Of a DNA stretch of 64,000 nt, positions 23,501 through 35,013 are shown piece by piece (positions within the stretch are counted from its first letter, which is position 1; each line of letters opens with the position of its first letter). Origin of the DNA: Canna indica. Its lineage: Eukaryota > Streptophyta > Magnoliopsida > Zingiberales > Cannaceae. The position numbers and the translations under genes are program-made. The notes below the pieces were generated by a model. That model ran no database searches and had not been told where the DNA came from. It worked only from the letters and a program-made list of their open reading frames with translations. The DNA lies in NCBI GenBank assembly GCA_034359265.1, contig CP136890.1, forward strand, positions 84,469,501-84,533,500, written 5' to 3'.

Positions 23501-26500
23501 CAATTTGGTCATTAGAAAACCAGTAAAGTCAAGAGCATTGAAAAGAAAAAAATCTTGTTTAAACTAGAAGCTATTGGAAAAGGTAGATATATTTCCTATG
23601 ATTGAATCTCAGAGCATTATTGGAGAATCAGGTATCTATCAATCTTGTTTTATACACACTGAAGGTACAGCGCTCAGCTGGTAAGGGCTTTTATTGTTGA
23701 TAGTAAGGATCTTATGTTTGATTCTTATCTTCACCACTTACCCTTAACCAAAAGAAAACAATGTCAACCTATGCAAGCTGGTATGTTTGCGTGAGTAGGC
23801 CCTCGTTTGAGGACGACTAGGCCTGCTGGAATTACCTATTCTGGCTCGGATGTGATTCCTGGTGGTTCCAAGGATGAAGGAATGAAGTGCTGGATCGGTG
23901 AGGAGAGTAATGTAGATGTCAAATTCAACTTGCCCTTTACATTCCCTTTCATCATGTATTTATAGAGTACAGTCATGATATGTTTCCCAGCCGAATGAAT
24001 CAATGCTTGGGATTTTGTACCATCATAAATTGAAAGAGAATTGATTACATGATGTTTCCCAAACAATTTAATTGTTGTTGTGTTTGGTTTGTACTTTGCT
24101 TCTTCTTTGATACTTGAGTCCCCAACGAAGAGGTGTGTCTCTTGAGTGAGCTTGTTGACTTGCTGATGTGGCCGGCAAGGTTTGACTTGCTGGTGTGGCT
24201 GGAACATGTGCTTGATTGCTCTTGTCAGGGTGTTCACCTGTATCAATTCCTCCCCCTTGAGAACGCTGCTTGTCCACAAGCAAAAATTGAGGGAGGGCAT
24301 GCTGGAAATGAATGGCTGCCTCCCATGTAGCCTCTGAAGAAGGTTGGCCAGTCCAGTGAACAAAGTATTCTTCTTCGCCATAAGATATGCGTGAGGAGAG
24401 AATGGCATGTGGTTGGCGCGGTTCCATGGTTTGGAGGAGGGAAGGGAGGGAGGAATGAAGTGCTGGATCGGCAGAGAGAGATAGAGTAATGTAGACGTAA
24501 AATTCAACTTGCCCTTTTCATTCCCTTTCATCATGTGTATTTATAGAGTACAGTCATGATATGTTTTCCCGCCGAATGAATGCTTGGGATTTTGTACAAT
24601 CATAATAATTGAAAGATAATTGATTACATGATGTTTCCCAAACAATTTAATTGTTGTTGTGTTTGGTTTGTACTTTGCTTCTTCTTTGATACTTGAGTCT
24701 CCAACGAAGAGGTGTATCTCTTGAGTGAGCTTGTTGACTTGCTAATGTGGCTAGCAAGGTTTGACTTGCTGATGTGGCCGGAACATGTGCTTGATTGCTC
24801 TTGTCAGGGTGTTCACCCGTATCACAAGCACACTTGTTACTAAAAACTAAATTTCCATATGTGCATAGAATTCACAAAATCAGTTTGCAACTTATCTATC
24901 CACCTAGTACTACATAAGGTATTAAGCAATGCTACTTATGCAACAAATGTAGCATATAGGGAGTAAATGCAGACAAGTGAAATATTAAGAGTCAGTTAGT
25001 CACAGATACTTTTCAACAATATTAATATTCAAAGGAAAGAGGATAGATATTTTCCATACAATTCTATGACGACTCTGTAATCGCCTTGTTGTGAGCATGT
25101 AACTCCTGACCATGGAGGCAGGTTACCATCTCCACAAGGATCATCTCCAACCCATGAATAAACCACTCGCCAACCAAGAGATGCCTTAATTTCATTTAAT
25201 GCTTTTACTGCAACAAAACTAGCTTAACTCAGAAAAGGTTTAAGAAAATTTCATCTCTGAATAATGTTAATTCAACCAGTGCATGTTCTCATCTATAAGA
25301 AAACAATAAAATTATTGAAAAAAAGCCCTCTCATATTGAAACTATAGTCATCATAGAATATTTTCTCTGGCATGGAGTGTATGGACGCAGGTGGGGTATA
25401 TGGCACCTAGATTAGTTCACGGTATGGAATGGGATCAGTTGATTCATTCTTCTGGAACCATGGTTTAGAATTTAATCATGTTAGCGCATCTAAATCTTTT
25501 CCTTAAGTTAATAAGTATGTTCATCTTATACTGACCAACTATGCATCAAACTTGGCCCATAACAATGGTGGTAGACAACCTGAAAACTAAGAAGTCATCA
25601 TTTTTTTCATTTTACTGTTTAGTGTTTTTATACATTTCATATTTTTGTTAAAGGACTCTAAAGCAGGGACACAGTGGATTTATGTCTTGTCCTTAGTTGA
25701 TTTCAATAAATTGAATGATGCTGACGGGATTACAAAATCCATGGTTCTCTCAAACCATAAGATTACCATCATAAACCATGAGGTCCATGACCATTCTTTG
25801 GAAGTCTTCCCAAAAAAGAAATTGAATAATACCGTACCATATAAAACCATACCTTACCATGAAACAAACAAGGGCTTAGTGTTTTTACACATTTCATATT
25901 TTAGTTAAAGGACTGTAAAGCAGGGACACAGTGGATTTATGTCTTGTCCTTTGTTGATTTCAATAAATTGAATGATGCTGACGGGATTGGATTCACAAAT
26001 TCCAACTGTAATGGATCTGGGTCTCGAGGAGCTAAAGCATTGTGAATTGGAATGAGAAACTTATGCTTTGCAGTTCCAAGGCATAGAAGGAGGCTGGTCA
26101 GTTAATCAAGATAATTCATATTATATTCCATAAGTTAAGGTAATCTAAGGACACAAATTCTAGAAAAAACTGCATTTTTCTAAAAACTTTTTGTCATTCA
26201 GCTTGTGGTTTAAAATGAAATCAAAATAGTCTCAATTAAAGCAGAGTAGGCACTAGAGAGATCAACATCACTCATATGGTTGGCTTGAAAAGAGCTGCAA
26301 AATCTCTTCTATCAAAATCAATTTTGGTGCATCGGGGCAACTAACTCTATAAAGAGAAACTTAATTTATTTAAGAAGCAAGTGAAACAAAAAGTGCGTAA
26401 GTTACAAGAAGAAAAGATTCTAGCAATAAATAGACAAAGATTTCACTACGTTTCAATCCCTCTCTTCCAATCTCAAAACCCCACAAGTGCATCTCACCAA

Positions 26501-26697
26501 AAAGCAAAATAACCTACAGCTTTGCCATTTCAGATGTCATTATAAGGCTCGGGACATAATGCAACCAGGATCTCAATAATGCATCAGAAAGTGGAGAAAT
26601 TGCAAACAGTACCGTCTCTCTTCACGGTTTTACATTGGCCGAGGCCGAGAAGAAGAAGAAAGAGAGTGGTCGCAGCCAAAAAATAAGAGCCTTCCAT
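19538..26697 (-). CDS. Leucine-rich-repeat-only secreted protein (At5g61240-like)
   Basis: Eleven exons, all GT-AG: 26613-26697, 25060-25207, 21956-22027, 21259-21330, 20754-20825, 20533-20676, 20232-20312, 20070-20141, 19904-19975, 19716-19787 and 19538-19628, giving 326 residues. The ATG at 26697 is the first in frame and opens a signal peptide (residues 1-22, FLLLLGLG core). A plant LRR N-terminal cap follows (VVYSWVGDDPCGDGNLPPW, GVTC). Nine or so 24-residue repeats (LxxLxLxxNxxxGxIPxxL) fill residues 78-296. Most repeat exons are exactly 72 nt and split a Leu codon, the usual LRR architecture; exon 6 is a double repeat of 144 nt and exon 7 has three extra codons. The tail ends THKVLDLTDTEFLF. 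There is no membrane segment or kinase, so an apoplastic or complex-associated role is inferred. Homology to At5g61240 is from memory; the molecular function of that family is not well defined. Confidence 0.92.
22506..22740 (+). repeat. Tandem duplication of about 117 bp in an LRR-gene intron
   Basis: Two diverged copies (22506-22622 and 22623-22740) share the order CAGGATGC...CTGCTGATTA...CACAAACATAAA...ATTTCAAGATAT...AGTACAAGACAGA. Confidence 0.75.
23661..23760 (+). repeat. Possible SINE fragment (tRNA-like head)
   Basis: GCGCTCAGCTGGTAAGGGC (about 23670-23688) resembles a Pol III A box. A decayed B-box-like TGTTTGATTCTTATC follows about 27 bases later. It sits directly beside the Gypsy insertion. 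No poly-A tail or target duplication could be set, so this is tentative. Confidence 0.35.
23779..24824 (-). mobile_element. Internally deleted Ty3/Gypsy (chromovirus) retrotransposon
   Basis: Minus orientation. The 3' LTR is 24245-23779 (467 bp, TGATACAGG to CATACCA). A truncated 5' LTR is 24824 to about 24452. Only about 205 bp of internal DNA remains, ending in a polypurine tract (CTCAAGGGGGAGGAAT). The 5-bp target duplication CAAGC is perfect at 23774-23778 and 24825-24829. The deletion removed the 5' LTR end, the primer-binding site, gag and almost all of pol. It lies in the LRR-gene intron between exons 2 and 3. Confidence 0.88.
24246..24427 (-). pseudogene. Chromodomain remnant of a Gypsy integrase
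   Basis: The minus-strand frame reads AILSSRISYGEEEYFVHWTG followed by QPSSEATWE and a short tail ending GGGIDTGEH at the LTR. The YFVHWTG...ATWE pattern is the conserved core of the chromodomain at the integrase C-terminus in chromoviral Gypsy elements. Known for the family: chromodomains target integration to marked chromatin. Only this C-terminal piece of pol survives. Confidence 0.8.
25618..25989 (+). repeat. Direct repeats of 113 bp separated by 146 bp, LRR-gene intron 1
   Basis: 25618-25730 and 25877-25989 are about 95% identical (TTAGTGTTTTTA...ACATTTCATATTT...GATGCTGACGGGATT). The arrangement suggests a local duplication or two ends of an old insertion. Confidence 0.8.
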
Positions 26698-26893
26698 CAG
26701 GGATCTCGATTTGGAGGGAAAAGAAAACCAACAGGGGCTGCCGCCGCCGAGATCACCGCCACCAGCCGCGTTTCCCAATATCCCTGCTTTGGGCGTCCGA
26801 TAGCAAGTAGTAAGCTAAGTGTCGGTGTAACACGTTCAAAAAAAGATATAAGAAAAATTAATGAATCTAATTTAAAAATATGTCTTCGAAGGA

Positions 26894-27697
26894 GAGATTT
26901 GATCCAATAAATTTTTAATTTTTTAAACTTTAATTATATAAGTTTCATTTTGATATTTTCGATCTACAAATTTAATCATATCTGTGAGACTGTGACGGTT
27001 CGTTAACTCTCCGTCAATGTGGACTAACGTCGTTCATACACGTTGACATATTTGGTCCTATAAATTTTATTTCAAAATTTTTAATTTTATATGTTTGCCC
27101 CGTATCATAAATTTGGTCCAACATATTTGTCTCATAGTACAAATTTGATCATATATGTGATGGTCCATTAACTCTCTATTCAAAAAAAAATAAACGACGT
27201 TATGTTCATATATATTTACGGAGTTAATGGACCGTCATAAATATGACCAAATCTATGTTACGAAACAAACTTATACATGTTACGGAGCAAATCTATGTTA
27301 CGAATCAAATCTATTCGGTCCGTCATATAGATTTGGTCATATCCACGACGGTCTATTAACCCCATCAATATGGACATAATGTCGTTTATTTTTTCGTGGA
27401 CGAAAAGTTAATGGACCGTCACAGATAGGACTAAATCTGTGCTACGGGACAAATATATATGACCAAATCTGTTCTACGGGACAAACATATAAAACAAAAA
27501 ATTTCAAAATGAAATTTATATGACCAAATATGTCAACGTGTATGAACGACGTTAGTCCACATTGACAGAGAGTTAACGGACCGTCACGGATAGGACCAAA
27601 TCTATACTACATAGCAAACTTATAGGACTGAAAATACTAAAATAAAACTTATAGGACCAGAGTTCAAAAAAATTAAAAATTTATAAGATCAAATCTG
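26894..27697. repeat. Palindromic fold-back element of about 0.8 kb
   Basis: The outer 300-400 bp of both sides are inverted copies: AGATTTGATC... on the left and ...GATCAAATCT on the right. Each arm includes GTCAATGTGGACTAACGTCG, GTTCATACACGTTGACATA and repeated GGTCCTATAA / TTTGTCCCGTA motifs. Non-coding, 200 bp upstream of the LRR gene start. MULE-like or other fold-back MITE; no target duplication found. Confidence 0.75.
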
Positions 27698-28213
27698 CAT
27701 TTCTCTCTTTTAATTTGTATCAAATCTAATTAGATATTTTAAATTGATATCAATTATATCCCGTCAATTTATATCAAATTTAGTTCAAATTTTTGAATTA
27801 GTATTAATTATATTTCATCGCTATTAATAAAATAATTAATTAATTGTTGACGTGCGTAGTCAACAATCTCCACTCGAACTGATTGGAACACCACGTCGAC
27901 AACTGATTTATTTGTTAATGTTCGATTATATACTTATGTATATAAGTATTAAAAATTAATAAATTAGATAATATTTAATTATGTTATTAACAATAATTTA
28001 ACGACAGGGATATAACTGAAATTAATTCAAAAACTTTAAATTAAAAATTGAATTAAATTTGATACAAATATACAATAATATCTGAAATAAAAATATTCGA
28101 ACTTGATGCTATCAACTGGTTACTCCATAACCCACATGCTCGTTGATTGGACCAAAAAGATGTGGGAAAATTCTAAATTTTGGTAGAAATGTAGTAGTAA
28201 CTTTAGGCGTACA
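27698..28213. other. Intergenic, nothing recognised
   Basis: AT-rich DNA between the fold-back element and the MULE. Confidence 0.5.
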
Positions 28214-28551
28214 TTAAATAAAGGGTAAATATCAAAAAAAAAATACGAACTTTGATTCTTTTCCCATTTTTAGCATAAACTTTTTTCGTTAATAAAAAAA
28301 TACACGAACTTTGATTCTATTACCTCATTTAGCACGCACCGTCATTTTTTACGATTTTTGCTGACATGATCGTTACTCGTTAACGGCAACGGCGTGGCAA
28401 GTTACTTTGCCAATGTGGTATATATTTCAACGAACGAGTAAAGATTAACATAAAATTACATGATTATCTATCCCCGATGCTAATGTTTTTTGAAACAGGA
28501 ATGGGCAAAATGGTAATTTGCCCATCGTCTCCAAGTTGGGTGTGTTCGATG

Positions 28552-29030
28552 TGTTAGAATATTTTTTAAATATTCTATATTTTCATTTTTCATATGTGGG
28601 ATACAATCAATTATAATATTTTGATTTAATAAAAGCAGGTTTGATCTTATGATCCATTATTAAGATGCCTGTTAGCTCATGTGATCTTGATCCATGTGAT
28701 TTGAGCTTGAAACACTTAACCATGATTGGTGTGATTAATCAAGTGTAGGCCCGATTAATGAAGCCCGTGATGGACGGGCTCATATAATCAGTTATAAATA
28801 GAGGCTAGGTCCCCTCTATACACCGTGTGGAAAAACCCTAGCTCATAGTTATTTTCCCCATCAAAAGCAGAGCATTTGAGACGGTCTTGTGGAGGAAGAC
28901 CCGGCTTTCCTTGGAGATCCAAAAGTTTATTCCGCTGCAAATATGTCGTCATCAAGTAAGATCTTATCTTACTAATTTATTTATGATATTCTTATATTCA
29001 TGAAATACTTTATTAAAGATTTGTGTTACA
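28552..29030 (+). repeat. 5' LTR of the Copia element
   Basis: 479 bp. TATAAATAGAGG (about 28792-28803) is a plausible LTR TATA box, with the transcription start shortly after. Confidence 0.9.
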
Positions 29031-32000
29031 ATTGGTATCAGAGCAAATTTTTCATGAATTTAAGAATTCGTTTATGATAGTTATGGGATGATTTTAATAC
29101 GATGAATAATCTATTTAAATTTTGATTCATCATTTTTTATATTAAAATCAATTTTTCTGTTTGGATTAATTTATATATATTTTTGATGAATCATATTTTT
29201 ATTCGTTGGTTCTCTCCCTGCTGTGTAATTTTATTTGGAGTGGATCTTATAAGGAATAACAATGATATAATATTTTGATTCTTTGTCTTTTTTTAATCTA
29301 ATAGATTGTGCATGATGATATATTATTTTTCTAGATCTATTTCTTTTGTTACGGTATCTTGCTGCATGTTTATTTCTGTCTCGATCATCGATCCTAATTT
29401 TTATTACTGTGCCTCTGAGGGCATGCCGATTTCCTGCACGCAATCTACACGATCTGTGTGCATGATGTGCGTTAAACACATATTATTTCATCGGCAGCAC
29501 AGCGGACGTAATGCTTACGGGGCCTTACGGCGCGCTCGTAAAGTCGGGCAAAAACAGAGCCAAATTTTATATAAATTGAGAATCTAATATATGTTGATGT
29601 CACGTGATCATGCTTTATGTTGATGCGACGTGATCCTGCTTCATATTTCTTTATCATTGTTGAAATCTCCGTTGAAAATCTTTGATCCCATTATTTGCCA
29701 TTTTTGGATCTACTGTTCATATTTATTTATTTGTAAACTATCTCCTCAACGCCTGTGCAACTCTTGTGATTATTGTTTATTTATTTATTTATCACGTGAT
29801 CTCGCGGGCGCGTCGCGAAGTTCCAGGGTCATGCCCTAACGAGCACGGGGCCCGTTTTCCTAGGCTGCTGGGCCATTCCATTGGCCCAGCACCGCGAGCC
29901 TAGCATTTTTTTTATATAATTTTTTTTTTTGCTGTATTTTTATGTTGCCTCAGGCTATTTTGTCGGGCCATGTTTTCGGCCCATTGCATCTTAGCCCAGT
30001 ACAATCTTAATTTAACCTGGTCCAGTATTTTAATTGAATTTGGTTTATTTCAATTTCAATTCAATTAAACTGGTTTAATGATTTCGGTCTGGTTCAGCTT
30101 ATTTTTTACTGGTTCAATTTAATTTTCAATCGATTCATCATATTTTTGACTGGTTCAGCTTAATTTTTATCATTTTTATCGGTTCGCCGGTATTATGTTT
30201 AGTTCATCTCGATCAATTATATTTTGTTCATGCTTAATTGATCCTTTTATGATTGGTTCAACTTGATTTAGTGAAATTTTATTGGTTCACTATATTTTTG
30301 ACCAATTTACTTTAGAATTAGATCATAGTATGAAATTTTGAATACAACATTATTGTCTACCCACTCATGAGCCTATATGGTCATAACATATATTAATTTA
30401 TCATGCTAATTTTGCTCATATGTTATAATTGACCTTAATATTTTATTATTGTCAATTTTGTTGTCATTGTCATGCTACATTTGTTGTAGAATTCATGTGG
30501 TCAATCTATTTATGTTATTCTTCTACATGTTGACATGATTATTTGCTTCTTCTTTTTTTAATTTATGCAAATTTTATGAATATCAATTTGTTATTGTACT
30601 TCATGATATATTTTGCCTCATGTGAGGTCTTGAGTTATTGTTGATTAATTATTTTATCATTGTATTTCATACTATGCTATATTTTGCTTTATGCATAGTT
30701 GATATAATATTGTTATATGATAAAATTATTACTTGTTTTAATACATAATGGATGTATTTGGACCCAGTAATGCTTGTAGGTCACTTTTCTAAATAAATCC
30801 ATTATTCATGAAAGTGTTTATACATCATTTAAATTGTATAAGAACTCTTTCTCATTGTATTTAATTTTTGGGAGTCTTGTGTATTTATGATTAGACTTTT
30901 GATCCCAATATGTGTCAAGTGATTTATCATATTAAATATCATGCTATAATTGATCACGTGATTATTGTCGTCGATTTTATTATATTGCAGTATTTTTAAT
31001 TTTTTAATGTGACTGTAAAATCTTTCATATCTTGTGCTGGAACTGAACTGGGCTATTGGATCTTGAATATGGGCCTAATGCTATTAATGGTTTTTCTCCA
31101 ATTTTTCAGTCTGCTGCTTATAAAAGTTCTGCGCATAATAAATAGACTTATTTTTTCTGCTTAATTTAGGCATAATGCAGCATTATTATCCTGATATTAT
31201 AATAATACTGCATAATTGACACAGTATAGCTGATTTATTATCATAATTTTATCAGCATGATTCGTTTCATAATTCTTTATTGCAAATTTTATTGTCATGA
31301 TTCAAATTTTGCTACATTTAGCTTGATGTAGAATACATGTGATTTATTATTTACGTGATAATATTATTATTCATTTTATGTTATGTGGATTATTAAAATA
31401 TTAATTCATTATTATAAATAATGCTGCCAATTTTTTATATATATTTGAAACCTAATATAGCTACAATTAGGTGGGGATATTGGCATAATTTACAACCACA
31501 TAAACATAAATAATAATTTGAAATGGTCATTGATTTAAATTCATTATTAATCATGGTATTTTATTCTTGTACCAATTTTGCAATATATATTGGATTTGAA
31601 TATTTGACATGTGGTCAATTGATTCCTGATGAGTTTTTTTTACTAGTTATTATTTGTAATTACCACCAAAGTGAGATTACTTATAATGAGTGGTGTATTT
31701 TCTCTTCATATGAGGAATACTGAAGATTAATTCATTCAATAGTTTTTTCCCAAAGGATGATTATTGGATGTTTTAATTGAAAGTTTTGTAATGGAGTTAG
31801 AAGAGTGTGCATTGGTCTAGAAATCTGTCTGCCCAAAGGTAAGTTTTCGAAAATCAGTGTCTCATTATTTAACTCACCGAGGCTTTATTTCGTGATTGCA
31901 TGTTCTGCCCAAAGGTGAATATGTAATATTTGGTTAGCCTCAATTTCAATTTTATTATATGCCCTATAATTTAATCTAACACATTCTAAATATATTGTGA

Positions 32001-32261
32001 TGAAGTTATTAGAGTATGCGTTGGTCTAGAAAATCTATCTGCCTAAAGGGGACATGTTCTTGAAAACTAATGTAGTCTCATTGATTAACTGATTCATAAA
32101 TCGATCACTTGTTGATAAGATAGTGACACTAATAGGATGTGAAGAAAATAATTGATTAATATATAAATGTGAAGGTCAGTGGAAGGAAAATATTTTTTCT
32201 ATTAGTAACTAGCTGAATATCAAGCTACCTGATCTAAAAATATTAATATATGACTTCACAT
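29031..32261 (+). other. Non-coding interior of the Copia element
   Basis: After the primer-binding site there is AT-rich sequence with no long frame. A stretch near 30000-30300 repeats ACTGGTTCA-type motifs. CTGCCCAAAGGT-type motifs recur near 31830, 31910 and 32040. Confidence 0.6.
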
Positions 32262-32279
32262 TGTAGATCTCATTACAAG

Positions 32280-32466
32280 ATTCCATACATTTAGAATCAA
32301 ATTTTTTACTGTTAGAGATCTTGTAAAGAAAGGAGATATTTTAGTTGAACACATAGAGACAGATCTGATGCTTGCTGATCCCTTAACCAAGGGACTCGGA
32401 CCCATAGTCTTTAAAAGACATGTTGAAAATATGGGCATTCTGAGTTCTTTTGATGTGCTTGGTTAG
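32280..32466 (+). pseudogene. Copia pol C-terminus (RNase H tail)
   Basis: The frame reads FFTVRDLVKKGDILVEHIET, then LMLADPLTKGLGPIVFKRHV and ends FDVLG at TAG 32464. The ADPLTKGL...HVENMGI pattern is the conserved end of Copia polyproteins. All upstream pol is missing. Confidence 0.82.
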
Positions 32467-33089
32467 TGAGAGTTATTTTTCCTTTTGTTTTGAGCACTTT
32501 GAGATCATATTGTCATATTTAATATATGTGTTCAATAATTATTTAAGACTCGGTATCATTTGAATCAGAATGTCTCTTGATTGATACAATATTTAAGTCT
32601 AGAGACATTATATTTTTTGTTTAAAGGTTCGGTGTCATGTGAATCATGTTGCCCATTGATTGATGCCAATTTTGAGTCTAGGGACTTGATGATTTTTTAT
32701 TTTTATTTTAAAAACCATACGCTTTCTCCTGCCGAAAGGTATATCTAGAAGAGAAAGTATGAGGACTGACAATGAAAATAACACTGTTCTTATCGGATTA
32801 TTTTGAGTGTTATTTTCATGCTACACTCCACACCAATGACAATTGTTAGCAATGTCAGTGGTATTCGTGACCATGGAAAGTCTTATGTCCAGTATTGTCA
32901 TGATGGCTACCATGATTCGATATCATTGGTTGTTGATATGAGTCATAATAAGTGTTGCATCTTGGATTTTTTTATTTTTTATTTTATTTTGTGGCCACAT
33001 TTTTTGACATATGTGGTTAAACCCGAGTGTCGTTTTTTAAATTTTTTCAAAAATAAAATTTTACAATTGATCTTGCCCAAGTGGGAGAA

Positions 33090-33568
33090 TGTTAGAATAT
33101 TTTTTAAATATTCTATATTTTCAATTTTCATATGTGGGCTACAATCAATTGTAATGTTTTGATTTAATAAAAGCGGGTTTGATCTTATGATCCATTATTG
33201 AGATGCCTGTTAGCTCATGTGATCTTGATCCATGTGATTTGAGCTTGAAACACTTAACCATGATTGGTATGATTAATCAAGTGTAGGCCCGATTAATGAA
33301 GCTCGTGATGGACGGGCTCATATAATCAGTTATAAATAGAGGCTAGGTCCCCTCTATATACCGTGTGGAAAAACCCTAGCTCATAGTTGTTTTCCCCATC
33401 AAAAGCAGAGCATTTGAGACGGTGTTGTGGAGGAAGACCCGGCTTTCCTTGGAGATCCAAAAGTTTATTCCGCTGTAAATATGTCGTCATCAAGTAAGAT
33501 CTTATCTTACTAATTTATTTATGATATTCTTATATTCATGAAATATTTGATTAAAAATTTGTCTTACA
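33090..33568 (+). repeat. 3' LTR of the Copia element
   Basis: 479 bp, same ends as the 5' LTR, with a handful of substitutions between the two. Followed by the CGATG target duplication. Confidence 0.9.
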
Positions 33569-33859
33569 CGATGCCCTAGTCTTACTTTACCTGCTCGAAC
33601 ACTGCGAAAAGGGGGATTGTTGTCGCCTTTGTCGCCGGATTAGGGCACGTCTTCTGGAGTCATTGTCGTCGGATTAGAGCACAAAGGGACGAGCAGTTGG
33701 GACATTGCGAAGCCGTGGTCCCAAAAACAACATGTATATTTTTGGTTTCTTTTGCGTGTGTCATCTTTTTTTGTGAATCCAGGTCTGAATATTATGTGAA
33801 TCTATTTTTCATTATTTTTTCACTCTTTGCCATCTGTCGCATATTCATTTTCATGTAAG

Positions 33860-34439
33860 ATGGCAAAGTTTGGGATTGTAGTACATCGCGGTGGTCACAT
33901 GATGTTTGAACCCCATGTACACTATGTGGGGGTGAACTGCTTTTAGTCGGAGAAGATGATATGATTTCAAATACAATTACATTGTCCGACATGAGACTTT
34001 TGGTAGCAACATTAGGTTACTCTCGACCTAGCAAATTATGGTACAAAGATCCTAAGAAGCCCTTATCTTCTGGACTGGTGGAGATAAAGACAGAAACTGA
34101 AGTTAAGGAGATGTGTCAATTGACGATAAGTTTTGAGTCTATACACTTCTATTCAGAAGAAATTAGAGACTATGAACTATTGAGGAAAAAGAAACTGGAT
34201 GAAGCTCTCAAAACTTAGAACCAGAATGAGAATTTGGAGCCTGATCTTGATGGAGATGATGACACGAGTGATGAGGATGATGAGAAATACAAAATAGTGA
34301 AGAGAAAGAAGAGAATTTTTAATTTACAAAGTGAAGTTGAGCATAGGGAAAATGAGCAAGGTACTGGTGGTGGAGAAGATAAGCACAGAAAACATGAGCA
34401 TAAAAAAGAAGTAAGGCAATTAGTCATCTTCAAGTGTTA
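33860..34439 (+). pseudogene. MULE transposase N-terminal remnant
   Basis: ATG 33860 reads MAKFGIVVHRGGHMMFEPHV, then HYVGG. One missing G in a run of Gs shifts the frame; the next frame continues GELLLVGEDDMISNTITLSD, a GYSRPSKLWY block and SSGLVEIKTETEVKEMCQL. This is the N-terminal module that precedes the MULE transposase in plant MuDR-type proteins (HHGG...YVGG...DxD pattern). It ends at TAG 34216, then an acidic/basic low-complexity tail (34234-34439). The catalytic domain is absent. Confidence 0.68.
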
Positions 34440-34560
34440 GGATTGATGTTGATTGATATGGATTGTATGTGGATTGTATGTTGATTGATATGGATTGTAT
34501 GTGAATTGTATGTGGATGTATGTGGATTGATATGGATTTATGTGGATTTATATGAAATTA
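34440..34560 (+). repeat. Minisatellite of TGGATTG(A)TATG units in the MULE
   Basis: Degenerate repeats of GATTGATATGGATTGTATGT and TGGATTGTATG. Non-coding. Confidence 0.75.
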
Positions 34561-34714
34561 TGTATGAAATGATGGATTGTAGTCATTACTTGATTTTGTA
34601 TGAATTATGTGTCATTCTAACTTTTATGTATGTGGCATGTGGAATTCTAAATTTTATATATGTGAAATGATGTGTACTAGTTGAATTGTGTACTGTGCTA
34701 TAAAATAATTGTGT

Positions 34715-34935
34715 TATAAATGACAAAGTTCATGTATTTTAAGGTTAAAAAAGTTCATATATTTTAAGATTAAAAGAGGCAAAGTTCATGTATTGTTAGT
34801 TTAAAAGTGACAAAGTTCATGTATATTTACGTTAAAAGTGGCAAAGTTCATGTTTTTTTAGGTTAAAATGGAAAAGTTCATATTTTTTCTCGCAAATATG
34901 TAAAAGTTCATGCTTTTTGGTGCACAGTTCACTAA
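34715..34935 (+). repeat. Array of AAAGTTCATGTAT repeats, period about 35-45 bp, in the MULE
   Basis: Six to seven units of (GG/GA)CAAAGTTCATGTATxTT followed by xxGTTAAAA. The repeated core matches the CAAAGTTCGTGTATTTT motif inside the element's own TIRs. Confidence 0.75.
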
Positions 34936-35013
34936 CAGATTGAAACATGCTAAAACATATTATCTTCAAATACACATGAGAGGGTAACATCAAAATACAT
35001 AAACTAAACTACT

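Larger units (their letters stand above)
28552..33568 (+). mobile_element. Ty1/Copia-type LTR retrotransposon inserted in the MULE TIR
   Basis: LTRs 28552-29030 and 33090-33568, both 479 bp and about 97% alike, begin TGTTAGAATATT and end TTACA. Target duplication CGATG is at 28547-28551 and 33569-33573. The primer-binding site TGGTATCAGAGC is at 29033-29044 and the polypurine tract CAAGTGGGAGAA precedes the 3' LTR. The 4.06-kb interior has no gag, integrase or reverse transcriptase frame; only the C-terminal RNase H tail survives. Depleted coding with matched LTRs points to a non-autonomous element that was mobilised in trans. Confidence 0.92.

Noticed and set aside
23836..24534. 232-codon minus-strand frame.
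   Set aside because: It runs through both Gypsy LTRs in a frame different from the chromodomain. The repeated ends (MMKGN...KGKLN twice) are simply the two LTR copies.
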